A stretch of DNA of 64,000 nt, taken from NCBI GenBank assembly GCA_015232555.1, contig JADFZJ010000007.1:1-64000 (forward strand), in the 5' to 3' direction. This document shows, piece after piece, positions 29,537-39,068 of this stretch (position 1 is its first letter; each line of letters starts with the position of its first letter). The position numbers and the translations under genes are program-made. The DNA comes from Desulfamplus sp. (lineage in GTDB: Bacteria > Desulfobacterota > Desulfobacteria > Desulfobacterales > Desulfobacteraceae). The notes under the pieces are model-generated. The model was not told the origin of the DNA, searched no databases, and saw only the letters and a program-made list of their open reading frames with translations.

Positions 29537-30187
29537 TCAAAAACTTAACTTTTCAAAATCCTCTTTTTTACAAAGACACAAAATAATAGAATCCGGCTCT
29601 ATCTTTGAGTCAGGGTCAGGCATCAATCTCATGGTGTCTGTTAAGATATTTTTCATAGAGAGTATTTCAATATGATACTTTTTACGAAATCCAATCTCTT
29701 TGATTGTTTTACCGCTGAGTTTATCAGGCAAGGCAATTTCAAAGATACCGTATTCAGGTGCAAGTGGAATATATTCAATAAGATTTGGTGAGCTTAGTCG
29801 CTCTGCTAACCTCTCACCAGCCATCTTTTCAGGATTGATAATTTCAGTTGCACCTATTTTTTGATATAGTATTGCCTGAATCTCATTCACTGCTTTTACG
29901 ATAATGTTTTTTATTCCGATTTTCTTTAAATGGTAAATTGCAAGACTGTTTGCTTCAATTGTCTCACCGAGATTTAGTATAACAGTATCTATGTTTCCAT
30001 TAAGATACTCTTTAAGATATTCACCTGTTTTTACATCATGCACTATGGCATTAGTTACCAAATCCTTAATCGCTTCGATTCTACTGCTGTCAGAATCAAT
30101 AACTAAAACTTCATGACCTTTACGAGCAAGAGATACGGCAAGGCTGAATCCAAAATTACCCAACCCTATAACTGCAAATTGACGCAT
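29537..30187 (-). CDS. ktrA: Potassium uptake regulatory subunit KtrA/TrkA (RCK)
   Basis: 216 residues, normal for KtrA. The N-terminal Rossmann fold has GLGNFG and VIDSD (the Asp that binds NAD ribose), followed by the RCK C-terminal domain (EIALPDKLSGKTIKEIGFR). It gates the KtrB channel-like transporter in response to nucleotides. It lies 115 bp downstream of ktrB in the same direction, forming the standard Ktr pair. Its 3' end faces the NtrY kinase at a distance of 54 bp. Confidence 0.95.
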   Translation of the reverse strand: MRQFAVIGLGNFGFSLAVSLARKGHEVLVIDSDSSRIEAIKDLVTNAIVHDVKTGEYLKEYLNGNIDTVILNLGETIEANSLAIYHLKKIGIKNIIVKAVNEIQAILYQKIGATEIINPEKMAGERLAERLSSPNLIEYIPLAPEYGIFEIALPDKLSGKTIKEIGFRKKYHIEILSMKNILTDTMRLMPDPDSKIEPDSIILCLCKKEDFEKLSF

Positions 30188-30302
30188 AAAAAAACTCCTT
30201 AATTTCTGTTATTTTCATAAAAAACTCAGAAAACATAATGAACCCGTTGAACTTCATAATATCACAAAAGCTAAGAAAACAATGGCATTTAAAAACAACC
30301 TT

Positions 30303-31664
30303 TTATCCTACATAAATATCACCAATAGGATATTGATATTTATCTTTCTGTTGTTTAAACAATGAAAGCCCAACAGATAGACCTATTCCTAAAGGACCTA
30401 TTCGTCCAATGAGCATAGTAATGATAATAACCCATTTCCCAATAAAGGTCAGATTTGCGGTGATGCCTGTAGAAAGCCCAACAGTACCCAATGCAGAACC
30501 GACTTCAAATAAAACTTGAATAAATGTTCCGCTTTTCGTAGCTGATAATACAAGAGTTGCTATAAACATCCACAAGCCTGACAGAAGTCCTATGGCTAAA
30601 GAGTGTCTAATAACTTCTGAACTTACACGCCGCTTGAATATGTTGACCTCCTCTTTTTGTTTTAATACAGAATAGAGCAAAGAGAGCAACACGCCAAATG
30701 TGGGTATTTTAATACCGCCTCCTGTGCTTCCAGAACCAGAGCCAATAAACATCAAGCCAGTAAGCAGAAACAGGCTTGTCTCGCTCATTTTTCCTATATC
30801 AATCGTATTGAACCCTGTTGTACTGACAGCAGTCAAAACCTGGAAACTTGAGTTGAGCGTTTTTTCTTTAAATGACAAGTCAGAATCTCCATATTCCGCA
30901 AAATAGACTATTAGTGTCCCAGTGACAGAAAGAGCTATGGTTATAAAATAAACTAATTTGCTGTGTACCGATAATGTATTAGGTCTCTTTTTTTTTATTG
31001 TATTATAAATATACTCAAAACTGTCAAAAACAACACAGAATCCTATACATCCCGCTATGCAGATCAAATTTACAATAATATGTAGTAATATATTATTGTT
31101 ATATCTGACAAAACTATCTACATAAATTGAAAAACCTGCCGTATTAAATGCAGAAATAGAGTGAAATATGGCGGAATATATAGCCTCAGATAGTGGGAAA
31201 TCTTTAGAAAGATAAAACGCTAATAAAATAGCACCAACCAATTCTGTTATAAACGTATATGCTATAATAAATATAGTAAATTTCGTTACCTCAACCGTAA
31301 AAGGTCGCTTGACTGACTCACGAAGCAGTAATGTACTTTTCATGGAAAGCTCGTTTCCTAAAAGTAGAACAAAGAAGACAAAGAAGAGCATGTATCCAAG
31401 TCCACCTATCTGGATAAGTATCATAATCACAATCTGTCCGAACATACTATAGTAAGAACCTGTATCCACAACAATCAGTCCTGTAGTAGTGACGGCAGAA
31501 GAGGCAGTAAACACGGCATCAGTGAATGGAGTCATTTCACCTGAACAGGACGAAACAGGCAGAGATAATAAAATACCGCCGATAAGACTTATCAGAATAA
31601 ATCCTACTGATAAAATCTGAATCGGAGGTCGTCTGTTCAATTTTATAATACGACTTATATTCAT
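30303..31664 (-). CDS. ktrB: Potassium transporter KtrB/TrkH
   Basis: 453 residues with about 8-10 hydrophobic segments. The four K+-filter loops of the superfamily are visible: TTTGLI, NTAGFS, STTGFN and GTVGLS, each with the conserved Gly. It imports potassium, likely coupled to Na+ in the Ktr subfamily. It is upstream of ktrA and 108 bp downstream of a sensor kinase, so the potassium genes may belong to a kinase/NtrC-type regulon. This regulatory link is inferred from order only. Confidence 0.95.
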   Translation of the reverse strand: MNISRIIKLNRRPPIQILSVGFILISLIGGILLSLPVSSCSGEMTPFTDAVFTASSAVTTTGLIVVDTGSYYSMFGQIVIMILIQIGGLGYMLFFVFFVLLLGNELSMKSTLLLRESVKRPFTVEVTKFTIFIIAYTFITELVGAILLAFYLSKDFPLSEAIYSAIFHSISAFNTAGFSIYVDSFVRYNNNILLHIIVNLICIAGCIGFCVVFDSFEYIYNTIKKKRPNTLSVHSKLVYFITIALSVTGTLIVYFAEYGDSDLSFKEKTLNSSFQVLTAVSTTGFNTIDIGKMSETSLFLLTGLMFIGSGSGSTGGGIKIPTFGVLLSLLYSVLKQKEEVNIFKRRVSSEVIRHSLAIGLLSGLWMFIATLVLSATKSGTFIQVLFEVGSALGTVGLSTGITANLTFIGKWVIIITMLIGRIGPLGIGLSVGLSLFKQQKDKYQYPIGDIYVG

Positions 31665-31772
31665 TTTGTTCGGTTTCCTTTATTTTAGCTGTTTTATCAG
31701 AATAGCCTAAGTTGTGGTGTGAGAGAGCGAACAACTCAACTGTTAGATAAAAGAATATCTGTAAATTAAATC

Positions 31773-33284
31773 TTAATTATAAATTGGAAGAGTAAAGGTA
31801 AAAGTGCTTCCACTCCCAGACTCAGATTCCACCCAGATAGTTCCGCCATGAGCACGCACAATCTCTTTGCAGATCGCAAGCCCTAATCCCGATCCTCCAG
31901 TAGAACGCTCTTTTACCTGAACAAACTTCTGGAAAATTTTTGTCTGGTATTCATGAGGAATGCCGGGTCCATTATCACGAACAGAGATATGAATATTTCT
32001 ACCCATTCTGGCTGCCATAAGTTCAATGATGCCACCTTCTTGAACATATCGAAGTGCGTTTGATATAAGATTACTAAGTACCCATGTGATTTTATTAGCA
32101 TCTGCACGGACATTTGGAAGAACAGCATCAGTATCAGTTAAAAATTCCTTACAAACAGCCAGAGTAACCCGCTTTATCTCACTCTGCCCTTTGAAAATAG
32201 CCTGAACGTGCTGAAAAAGTGTATTAACAGGAACGCTTTCAAACTCCATTTTTATATTACCGCTTTCACTTTTAGAGAGTTCAAGAAGGTCATTAACAAG
32301 AACTTTCATTCTATCTATCTCCTCTTGAGTAACCTTGAGAAGTTCCTGCTCTTTTTCAGCAAGGGAATCAATAGCATGTTCCATAAGCAGATCAACACTC
32401 ATACCCATACTGGTCAGTGGAGTTCTTAATTCATGTGATACTGCCATGATAAATTCATTCTTCATACGTTCCACTTCTTTGTTTATTGTCATCTCATTGT
32501 AATCTTTAAGCTGTGAAGCCATAATGTTGAACTCTCCTGCAAGTGTTCCAAGCTCATCTATAGTCTCAACGGGCACCTGAACCTCATAGTTACCGGAAGA
32601 TATTTTCCTTGACGCATCTATTAATTGCCTGACAGGTCTGACAATGCGTTCCGAGATAAACAGGCTGAAACTCAATGCAATAATAAATGCGGAAAGAGCC
32701 ACAAATACGGTTGACCAGATGGCACGATCTGCAACCTGTTCTGCTCTGACGCTTGCTGAATACATTGTCTTTTCATTCAGATTAAGAAGCTGTGTGCAGG
32801 TATCACGGATTTGAATAAACAGGGGATAAACAGAATTCTTGTATAGCTTCAGTGCAGCAGTCAAAGAAGATGTGTCTATCTCCTTAAGTTCAGTTATTTT
32901 TGAATATAGTTGTCGATATGATTCATAATCTGTATCAATGGAATGAACAAGCTCGGATTCACCGTTAATCGTGATGTTTCCTTTTGCCCGTTCTAACCAT
33001 TGAAGAAAATTGGCATCATTTTGACGAAACTGTGCTATCCCCATTTTACTATCACCAAGAAAGGTGAGCAGCATTGCACTGTCTTGCCGTTCAAGGGAGT
33101 TGAGCATATTGTGAGCTGCTAAAATACTTCTGTAGTTTTCGTGTAAAATGGCATCACTTGCTTTTCCTAAAGAGACAAGATTGATAACTCCCCATGCAAC
33201 CACAAAACCCATAAGGGCAAACGCGACACCATAACCAAGAAGTATTTTTTTCTTAAGAGCCTGTTTAAAAATTATTTGTAACAT
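31773..33284 (-). CDS. Sensor histidine kinase (4-helix sensor - HAMP - HisKA - HATPase), KinB-like
   Basis: 503 residues from ATG 33284, chosen because GAGGAAAG lies 8 bp upstream; a frame start at 33320 has no ribosome site. TM about 15-37, helical periplasmic domain about 40-190, TM about 195-218, HAMP about 218-270, His284 in VSHELRTPLTSMG, HATPase ending GGSGLGLAICKEIVRAHGG. The domain order and the NtrC-type regulator upstream in the same direction resemble KinB-AlgB pairs. The ribosome site, start codon and first nine residues (LQIIFKQAL) come from the left end of a 216-bp inverted-repeat element, so the gene's original 5' end seems to have been replaced. Confidence 0.92.
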   Translation of the reverse strand: MLQIIFKQALKKKILLGYGVAFALMGFVVAWGVINLVSLGKASDAILHENYRSILAAHNMLNSLERQDSAMLLTFLGDSKMGIAQFRQNDANFLQWLERAKGNITINGESELVHSIDTDYESYRQLYSKITELKEIDTSSLTAALKLYKNSVYPLFIQIRDTCTQLLNLNEKTMYSASVRAEQVADRAIWSTVFVALSAFIIALSFSLFISERIVRPVRQLIDASRKISSGNYEVQVPVETIDELGTLAGEFNIMASQLKDYNEMTINKEVERMKNEFIMAVSHELRTPLTSMGMSVDLLMEHAIDSLAEKEQELLKVTQEEIDRMKVLVNDLLELSKSESGNIKMEFESVPVNTLFQHVQAIFKGQSEIKRVTLAVCKEFLTDTDAVLPNVRADANKITWVLSNLISNALRYVQEGGIIELMAARMGRNIHISVRDNGPGIPHEYQTKIFQKFVQVKERSTGGSGLGLAICKEIVRAHGGTIWVESESGSGSTFTFTLPIYN

Positions 33285-33472
33285 GTAAAAATCTTTCCTC
33301 ACGAACCAATATAGAGCCAAAAGAGCCTTTTGTGACTCAAGCAGATTCTACACAGTAATCCATTAAGACGGACAAGGTTGCAATATAAAGACTTCATTTG
33401 AGCAAACATGTTAAAAATTGTGATTACTTGCAAAGCAAACTGAGGGTTACAATTAATTTTTAAACAGGCTCT
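33257..33472. mobile_element. MITE-like element with 26-bp inverted ends
   Basis: GAGCCTGTTTAAAAATTA-TTTGTAAC at 33257-33282 and its inverted copy at 33447-33472 differ at one position. The 216-bp element has no coding capacity of its own. Its ends share GAGCCTGTTTAAA with the family B palindromes in this window. The left end overlaps the 5' end of the kinase gene on the minus strand. A possible TTAA/TAAG target context is present but no clear target duplication. Confidence 0.7.
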
Positions 33473-33885
33473 AAGAGTCATTAAACCCATCCTGAATTAT
33501 ATTATGTCAGAACAACTCACTATTTGTAATCTGTTCTGATAACAACACCTATGCCATTATTAGCAATACCCATGCCATAGAGTTTTAACACAAAATAACT
33601 GCTTGCTATAAATAGAAATCAAGAAAAAGATACTGATAATTTATTGTTTTTTTAAATAATACTTTGTAGTTGGGGATTAGGGAATTAGATAAATATAGGG
33701 TTATGAGCGTAGAGTTATATATAGTAGCTGCACGAAAGATTGCATATTGCAGTAAGAGGGGGGGATTTACCTTGCATTATGCAAGGTTCAAAAAGAAGCA
33801 ACTTAATTGGTAACAGAAGATAGAAGAATTTGATACCAGAAGGTGGGAAGATTAAACAGTCAAATATATAGCTATTAATCACCAC
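33473..33885. other. Non-coding stretch between the KinB-like kinase and its NtrC-type regulator
   Basis: No gene is seen. It holds a G-run (33758-33764) and a perfect short hairpin, ACCTTGCA (33769-33776) / TGCAAGGT (33780-33787) with a 3-nt loop. A gap of 600 bp between a kinase and its likely partner is unusual and is partly explained by the inserted element. Confidence 0.5.
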
Positions 33886-35250
33886 TCATATACCATAAAT
33901 CTTTCTTCTTCTCCATAAGGTAGCCTGATCAATACCGAGAATCTCTGCTGCCTCTTGGATTGATGAAGTTCTAGCAAGTAATCTTCTGATGTGCATCTCC
34001 TCAATTGCTGCGAGAGCTACAGGATCGCCAATTGACGGGCTATTTTGTCTGCTGCCTGAAGGATAAAGTGTGATGTTGTCAGGCAGATCACCTGCACCGA
34101 TATACCTGCCGCTACCAAGTATTACTGCCCTCTCAACAGCATTCCTAAGTTCTCGTATATTTCCTGCCCAATTATGCTTTATAAGCATATTTTCTGCTTC
34201 TGGTTCAAATCCTAAAAAGTTTTTGTGGTTCGTACGGCAGAACAAAACCATGAAATCCAGTGCCATAGGAACTATATCTTCAGGGTGTTCTCTCAGAGGG
34301 GGAAGTGTAAGTGTTATCACATTAATTCTGTAAAATAGGTCTTCACGAAACAGCCCTTCAGACACTCGAGCTGCAAGATCAACATTGGTTGCGGTAATGA
34401 TACGTACATTTGCTTTTCTGGTTGTTGCATCACCAAGGCGTTCATACTCTTTATCCTGAATAAAACGCAGTAATTTAGGCTGTAAAGATAGTGCCATATC
34501 GCCGATTTCATCTAAAAAAAGAGTTCCTCCTTCACATGCTGCAATACGACCGAGATTGTCTTTAACCGCACCTGTAAAAGCACCTTTAACATGTCCAAAA
34601 AGTTCACTCTCAAGCAGTTCTGATGGAACAGATGGACATGATACAACTGCAATAGGTTTAGATGCTCTTAGACTCCAGCCATGAATAGCCCTTGCCAACA
34701 CAGACTTTCCAGTACCGCTCTCTCCCTGAATAAGGATAATAGCTTCTGAAGATGCTGCCTTTTTTGCATTTTCTATAACCCTTTGCACCCCTGAATTATG
34801 GCTGGTCAGAATATCTGGTGTATCGATACTCCTAACATTTTCCTTAAGAACAGCAATCTGGTTTTCAAGCTCACGTATTTTTCCTATCTTGTTGGTTAAA
34901 AGCCTTATCTGAGCAGGAGTAAAAGGTTTTTCAATGTAATCGGCAGCTCCCCGCCGCATCGCCTCAACTGCATTTTTAATTGAAGCGTATGCAGTTATTA
35001 CAACTATTTTTGTCCAGGGAGAGCTTGCAAGTAGAGGTGATATTAAATCCATTCCACTCTCTTCACCAAGTCTAATATCTATAAGAGCCATATCAAAAGC
35101 TCTTTGACGTACTTCATCAAGAGCATCTGCAGGGTTGCTGACAGAAATAACATGATGTTTTTCTGATGTCAGACAGTATGATAGCGTTCTGCGTATATTG
35201 ATTTCATCGTCAACCACAAGAATATTTAAAGTCATATTTTCATTAAGCAT
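33886..35250 (-). CDS. NtrC-family sigma-54-dependent response regulator
   Basis: 454 residues. Receiver about 7-125 with acidic pocket VVDDE and Asp58 ([12 protein letters not shown]); AAA+ domain about 150-385 with Walker [15 protein letters not shown] loop intact (binds sigma-54), Walker B-like [11 protein letters not shown]-terminal Fis-type HTH ([21 protein letters not shown]). It activates transcription from -12/-24 promoters when phosphorylated. Likely partner: the HAMP kinase next on the same strand (AlgB-KinB-like order). Translation could begin at Met1 or at Met6 ([11 protein letters not shown]); neither has a strong Shine-Dalgarno. It starts 20 bp after the dehydrogenase gene. Confidence 0.94.
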   Translation of the reverse strand: MLNENMTLNILVVDDEINIRRTLSYCLTSEKHHVISVSNPADALDEVRQRAFDMALIDIRLGEESGMDLISPLLASSPWTKIVVITAYASIKNAVEAMRRGAADYIEKPFTPAQIRLLTNKIGKIRELENQIAVLKENVRSIDTPDILTSHNSGVQRVIENAKKAASSEAIILIQGESGTGKSVLARAIHGWSLRASKPIAVVSCPSVPSELLESELFGHVKGAFTGAVKDNLGRIAACEGGTLFLDEIGDMALSLQPKLLRFIQDKEYERLGDATTRKANVRIITATNVDLAARVSEGLFREDLFYRINVITLTLPPLREHPEDIVPMALDFMVLFCRTNHKNFLGFEPEAENMLIKHNWAGNIRELRNAVERAVILGSGRYIGAGDLPDNITLYPSGSRQNSPSIGDPVALAAIEEMHIRRLLARTSSIQEAAEILGIDQATLWRRRKIYGI

Positions 35251-35270
35251 ATGGAATATTTCAATCGGCT

Positions 35271-36149
35271 TTAAATAAAAAGCCTGTAAAGAGCTTGAGT
35301 TCCATCATACTCATAACCCTTTTGGGCAAGTTTATCATACAGTGATTTTGCAAGCATAAGTCCTGGCAAATCAAGCCCCATCTCCTGTGCAGATTCAATA
35401 GCAATACCCATATCCTTGATAAAATGTCTGACATAAAAGCCAGGTGCAAAATCGCCTTTTATGATTCGGGGACCTAAGTTATTCAATGTCCAGCTTGCTG
35501 CTGCACCAGCTCCAATGCTTCGTAGAACCGTTTCAGGATCAAGCCCCGATTTTACAGCGTATGCAAGCGATTCGCACAAACCTACCATTCCAGCAGCAAT
35601 CGATATCTGATTGACCATTTTTGTGTGCTGACCGCTGCCAGACTTGCCTTGAAAATGGATATTTTTCCCCATTATCTCAAAAAGCGGCATAACAGCCTCA
35701 AAGCTCGCTGTATCGCCTCCTACCATTATAGAAAGAGCTGCGTTTCTTGCTCCAATATCTCCGCCTGATACAGGTGCATCCAAAGCATGAATCGAACGTT
35801 TTTGTGCGGTATCATATATTTTAACAGCAAGAGAAGGGCTTGATGTTGTCATGTCAATCACTATAGCTTCTGGGGCAGCGTTTTCAATAATACCGTCTGG
35901 TCCTAAATAAACCTCTTCAACATCTTTTGGAAAGCCAACAATTGTTATAATGACATTACATTTTTTTGCAAGCTGTGAGGTTGTATCTTCCCATACCGCA
36001 CCTTTTTGACATATTAGCTCTGCCTTTGCTCTGCTGCGGCTGTAAACATGAAGCTCATATCCTGCATTAAGAATATGCCCTGCCATACTGTTACCCATCA
36101 CTCCAATTCCAATAAATCCAACCACTGTGTTCTCTGGTGATACTTTCAT
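35271..36149 (-). CDS. 3-hydroxyisobutyrate dehydrogenase-family NAD(P)-dependent oxidoreductase
   Basis: 292 residues, the usual length. NAD-binding GFIGIGVMGNSMAGHIL at residues 11-27, substrate-binding APVSGGDIGARNAALSIMVGG, catalytic-lysine block GSGQHTKMVNQI, and the long C-terminal helical half. The family includes 3-hydroxyisobutyrate, tartronate semialdehyde and glyoxylate/succinic semialdehyde reductases; the substrate cannot be told from sequence. It is first in the minus-strand run with the NtrC-type regulator 20 bp behind. AGAGGAAG precedes the ATG, and a 17-bp direct repeat lies just upstream. Confidence 0.92.
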   Translation of the reverse strand: MKVSPENTVVGFIGIGVMGNSMAGHILNAGYELHVYSRSRAKAELICQKGAVWEDTTSQLAKKCNVIITIVGFPKDVEEVYLGPDGIIENAAPEAIVIDMTTSSPSLAVKIYDTAQKRSIHALDAPVSGGDIGARNAALSIMVGGDTASFEAVMPLFEIMGKNIHFQGKSGSGQHTKMVNQISIAAGMVGLCESLAYAVKSGLDPETVLRSIGAGAAASWTLNNLGPRIIKGDFAPGFYVRHFIKDMGIAIESAQEMGLDLPGLMLAKSLYDKLAQKGYEYDGTQALYRLFI

Positions 36150-36166
36150 CTCTTGCTTCCTCTTGA

Positions 36167-36209
36167 ATTATAGTATGCTTTAGTAAGCTGTTATTATGGT
36201 ATGCTTTAG
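36167..36209 (-). promoter_or_regulatory. Direct repeat upstream of the dehydrogenase/regulator operon
   Basis: On the minus strand CTAAAGCATACYATAAT occurs twice (36183-36167 and 36209-36193), 16 of 17 identical, offset 26 bp. The proximal copy contains TATAAT 18-23 bp before the ATG. It could be an operator overlapping a -10 element; this is inference. Confidence 0.35.
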
Positions 36210-36536
36210 AAGCGGTTAACTATTATATAAATATATATGTTACTTTGATATATATTACTTTGTAAAAAAATATGAAAAATATGTGAGAATATCATAATAA
36301 AGTCAAGAACCATTTGAGTATATTAGAGCCTGTTTAAATATTCAGGCTCTAAATGGTTAAGTGCATTATTGATGCTCTGTGCTCAAGTATCTTTTTATTT
36401 AGACGATTAGATTATAATAGAGATTATTTGACATACACATTGTGTCTAATTGGTTAGGTGTGCATTGCCAAGATTTATGTGAAAAAAAAGTAAATTATAG
36501 ATACAACCCTTAACTTTAAAAAACAGGAGGTTCATC
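36210..36536. other. Intergenic region between divergent genes
   Basis: AT-rich, with family B palindrome copy 3 at 36323-36352. A TTGACA lies at 36428-36433 but no matching -10 was found. GGAGG precedes the start at 36537. No gene is seen. Confidence 0.4.
36308..36358. repeat. Palindromic repeat family B, copy 3 with outer arms
   Basis: Inner perfect arms TTAGAGCCTG (36323-36332) and CAGGCTCTAA (36343-36352) around TTTAAATATT. An outer pair, AACCATTT (36308-36315) and AAATGGTT (36351-36358), also pairs. It could form a long cruciform or RNA hairpin. Confidence 0.85.
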
Positions 36537-37043
36537 ATGGAAACAGGAAATATCAGCAACACAATGTCAGCAAATTTAAGCTATGAGGCACGTAAATTTT
36601 CAGGTTCTGTAAGAAGCTCTTACGGAAGCAATGAAGGCGGCAGCAAAGTAGAAAAAGATACTGCATTCAATGTAATGATGAGCAGTTTCAAGGTTCAGGT
36701 ATCTTTAAATACTTATGAAAACCTTAACACCCAATCATCTGATTTTTCTGCTGCATCAGCTAAACCATCAAGCAAACCAGACGATCTTTTTGGAGAAGAC
36801 GGCTATTGGGGAGTTAATAAGACAGCGGGTCGAATCAGCGATTTTGTAATGAGCGGTGCTGGCGATGACATTGAAAAGCTCAAAGCAGGCAGAGAGGGTA
36901 TTCAGCGGGGGTTGAGGGATGCAGAAAAGGTTTGGGGAGGAAAAATGCCTGATATAGCCTACCAGACTATTGAAAAATCACTTGAAGCTATTGATGAGAA
37001 GATAAAAAAGCTCGGCGGAAATGTAGTCGATATTACTGCCTGA
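36537..37043 (+). CDS. Small conserved-looking protein, possibly DUF5610-like
   Basis: 168 residues, no signal peptide or membrane segment. The N-terminal 75 residues are S/N-rich; the C-terminal part is compact and helical with DLFGEDGYWGVNKTAGRISDFVMSGAGDDIEKLKAGREGIQRGLRDAEKVWGG in pieces: GYWGVNKTAGRISDFV, DDIEKLKAGREGIQRG and AEKVWGGKMPDIAYQT. I associate this C-terminal pattern with an uncharacterized family of motility-related or secreted proteins in Desulfobacterota, only from memory. A strong AGGAGG ribosome site suggests high expression. The neighbours are HDOD, cyclase and flagellin genes, so a link to motility is possible. Confidence 0.6.
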   Translation: METGNISNTMSANLSYEARKFSGSVRSSYGSNEGGSKVEKDTAFNVMMSSFKVQVSLNTYENLNTQSSDFSAASAKPSSKPDDLFGEDGYWGVNKTAGRISDFVMSGAGDDIEKLKAGREGIQRGLRDAEKVWGGKMPDIAYQTIEKSLEAIDEKIKKLGGNVVDITA

Positions 37044-37110
37044 AAGAAAAAAAATGTATTTCATGTTGCTTGAATATGAGACCTGTGCTATGGAATCTTA
37101 ATACACTTTT

Positions 37111-37144
37111 GAACATAAGCAGCTTCGCTGCAATTAGTGTTATC
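37111..37144 (+). repeat. Dispersed repeat family A, copy 4 (partial)
   Basis: GAACATAAGCAGCTTCGCTG followed by CAATTAGTGTTATC. The hairpin GCAGC-TTC-GCTGC is perfect; the 3' half of the repeat is missing. It ends 25 bp before the next gene. Confidence 0.75.
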
Positions 37145-37168
37145 CTTTCTCCACTGGAATAAACAAAC

Positions 37169-39055
37169 ATGATTGATACTTTTTATAGAGTTGTCCTGAA
37201 AAAGTGTGGCACAGAGGACAATATTAAGGCTCTATCTCGTTTTTTGGTTAAAGATTTCAAACTCACCTATGAAAAGGCGGAGTTTATAGTTCATAATCCA
37301 CCTGCTATATTGGGTGATATGAGTAATCAGGAAAATGCAGAACTTGCTCTTCAGCATCTTAAAGGGTTTAACGCAGAATGTTGTGTCAATACAGTTGTTA
37401 AAGACAAAAGACTTCCATTCAGCATAAGACAGCAGCAGTTGAAATGGATATCCAAGGAGTTCAGCAAAACTCTGAGGGCGTGCGTAGAAACAACTCTTTT
37501 TTATGTAACTGTTGAACCTATCCGTAAAGATATATTTTTACCCTCTCTTATCGGAAAAAAAGAGACACTTGAAGATGCTTTTAGATACAGTGACTCAGTT
37601 TTTGTAATTGATGACACAACTTTTATTCTTCTTGGTTTTGCAAGTGACAGGGATGGTTCTGATGTTATCTTTGAGAAAATTGTCAATTCTATGGAGACGC
37701 ACATATACCGCGAGATTATTGTCCACATAGGTATGTCAATTATACCTGAAGACGGCAAATCTTTTTATGATCTCATGGCAGTTGCGAAGAAGAACCGTTT
37801 TTCATTCAGGAAAGATGAGGCTGGAATATCCCAGAAAATTGAAGTTCTTCAAGATACTTCTCAGCCTCGTAAAAAAGAGGCATCTCTTTCTGATATTCAG
37901 GTTTTCACCCTCTGTTTTAACAAGGCAAGGGGGAAATTCTATAATGAGCTTACGGCACTTCCACCTGATGTCTTATGGGGTGCTTTAAGCCGTATCTCAA
38001 TATCAGATCAGAAGAAATTTTTTCTAAAACTTCCCCATGACTCTCATTTGACATCGTTTTTAGCTGAAAAGATAAAGAACCAGTCTGATCAGGCAGATGT
38101 TGAAACTGCAAGAAAAAAGGTCCGCAGGGTTATAAGCGAAATGCAGCTTGTAGAAAATCTTAAAGAGCGAAGCGAGAACCAGAAACAGATAGTTGCATCT
38201 CTCCAGCATGTGGAGTCTATTTTCAACATACCAGATGTTGCATTACGGGTATATCGGTTGGCATCTGATCCTGAATCTGATACAGATGATGTTGCTGAAA
38301 GTATTCTGATTGACCCATCCCTTACCATGAAAATACTTAAAATTGTAAACTCTCCGTTTTATAGACGATCAGGTCAGATGAATTCAATCAAAGAGGCTGT
38401 TGTTCTGCTTGGCAGAGAAGAGGTTATCAATATGGCGTTTGGACTCTCTCTCTCTAAATCTTTTTTAGATGCAGACCTTAAAGGGCTTCTTAATCCTGAA
38501 ACTCTTTGGAAACACTCATTGGAAACAGCATTTATTGCAAGATATCTCTGCTATGATATTCCTGAATTTAAAAATTTAGGTGCTTTTACTGCTGGTCTTC
38601 TCCATGATCTTGGCAAGGTCTATTTGATAGAGAATTTTTCAGAACTCTACACATTGGTCATTGATAGGTCAGAAGATCACGATATACTAATAAGTGCTAT
38701 TGAGCAGGAGCTGCTTGGCATGGATCATGGAGCAATCGGGCGTATGATAGGTGATCACTGGAATCTTCCAGGTGCTCTTGTTCAAGCAATAGGCTTTCAC
38801 CATCAGCCGTCAGGAGCTCCTGACTATCCCACATTTGCAGCTATAATAGGTTTTGCAGATTATTTAGTGAATATGGCTTCAGCCGAACAAGATATAAAGC
38901 ACTCAAAGCTCAAACAGCTTTTCAAAGTTGATCACATGATTATGATGAAAAAAGTTTTCAGTGACTTTGGCACAAAATTTATTGAAAATGCTTTTGAAGA
39001 GACATCAAAAATTCTTAGTGATAGTGCTGACATTTTAAAACGATTGGATAATTAA
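37169..39055 (+). CDS. HDOD-domain protein with degenerate GGDEF-like N-terminal domain
   Basis: 628 residues, soluble. Residues about 1-75 form a small domain with helices (FLVKDFKLTYEKAEFIVHNPPAILG). Residues about 110-225 look like a decayed GGDEF/cyclase fold (VIDDTTFILLGFASDRDG, VHIGMSIIPEDGKSFYDLMAVAKKN) without the catalytic motif. HDOD about 345-560 begins VESIFNIPDVALRVYRLASD and carries His479-Asp480 in AGLLHDLGKVYLIEN. HDOD proteins are signalling scaffolds or regulators, often tied to c-di-GMP and motility. It ends 13 bp before the nucleotide cyclase gene, so the two are probably one operon. Confidence 0.88.
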   Translation: MIDTFYRVVLKKCGTEDNIKALSRFLVKDFKLTYEKAEFIVHNPPAILGDMSNQENAELALQHLKGFNAECCVNTVVKDKRLPFSIRQQQLKWISKEFSKTLRACVETTLFYVTVEPIRKDIFLPSLIGKKETLEDAFRYSDSVFVIDDTTFILLGFASDRDGSDVIFEKIVNSMETHIYREIIVHIGMSIIPEDGKSFYDLMAVAKKNRFSFRKDEAGISQKIEVLQDTSQPRKKEASLSDIQVFTLCFNKARGKFYNELTALPPDVLWGALSRISISDQKKFFLKLPHDSHLTSFLAEKIKNQSDQADVETARKKVRRVISEMQLVENLKERSENQKQIVASLQHVESIFNIPDVALRVYRLASDPESDTDDVAESILIDPSLTMKILKIVNSPFYRRSGQMNSIKEAVVLLGREEVINMAFGLSLSKSFLDADLKGLLNPETLWKHSLETAFIARYLCYDIPEFKNLGAFTAGLLHDLGKVYLIENFSELYTLVIDRSEDHDILISAIEQELLGMDHGAIGRMIGDHWNLPGALVQAIGFHHQPSGAPDYPTFAAIIGFADYLVNMASAEQDIKHSKLKQLFKVDHMIMMKKVFSDFGTKFIENAFEETSKILSDSADILKRLDN

Positions 39056-39068
39056 AAAGCTAAATTCA

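Noticed and set aside
33729..33750. Sigma-54-like promoter (GCACG ... TTGC)
   Set aside because: Only one G of the GG element and the spacing is one base too long; it also points at the end of a gene on the other strand.
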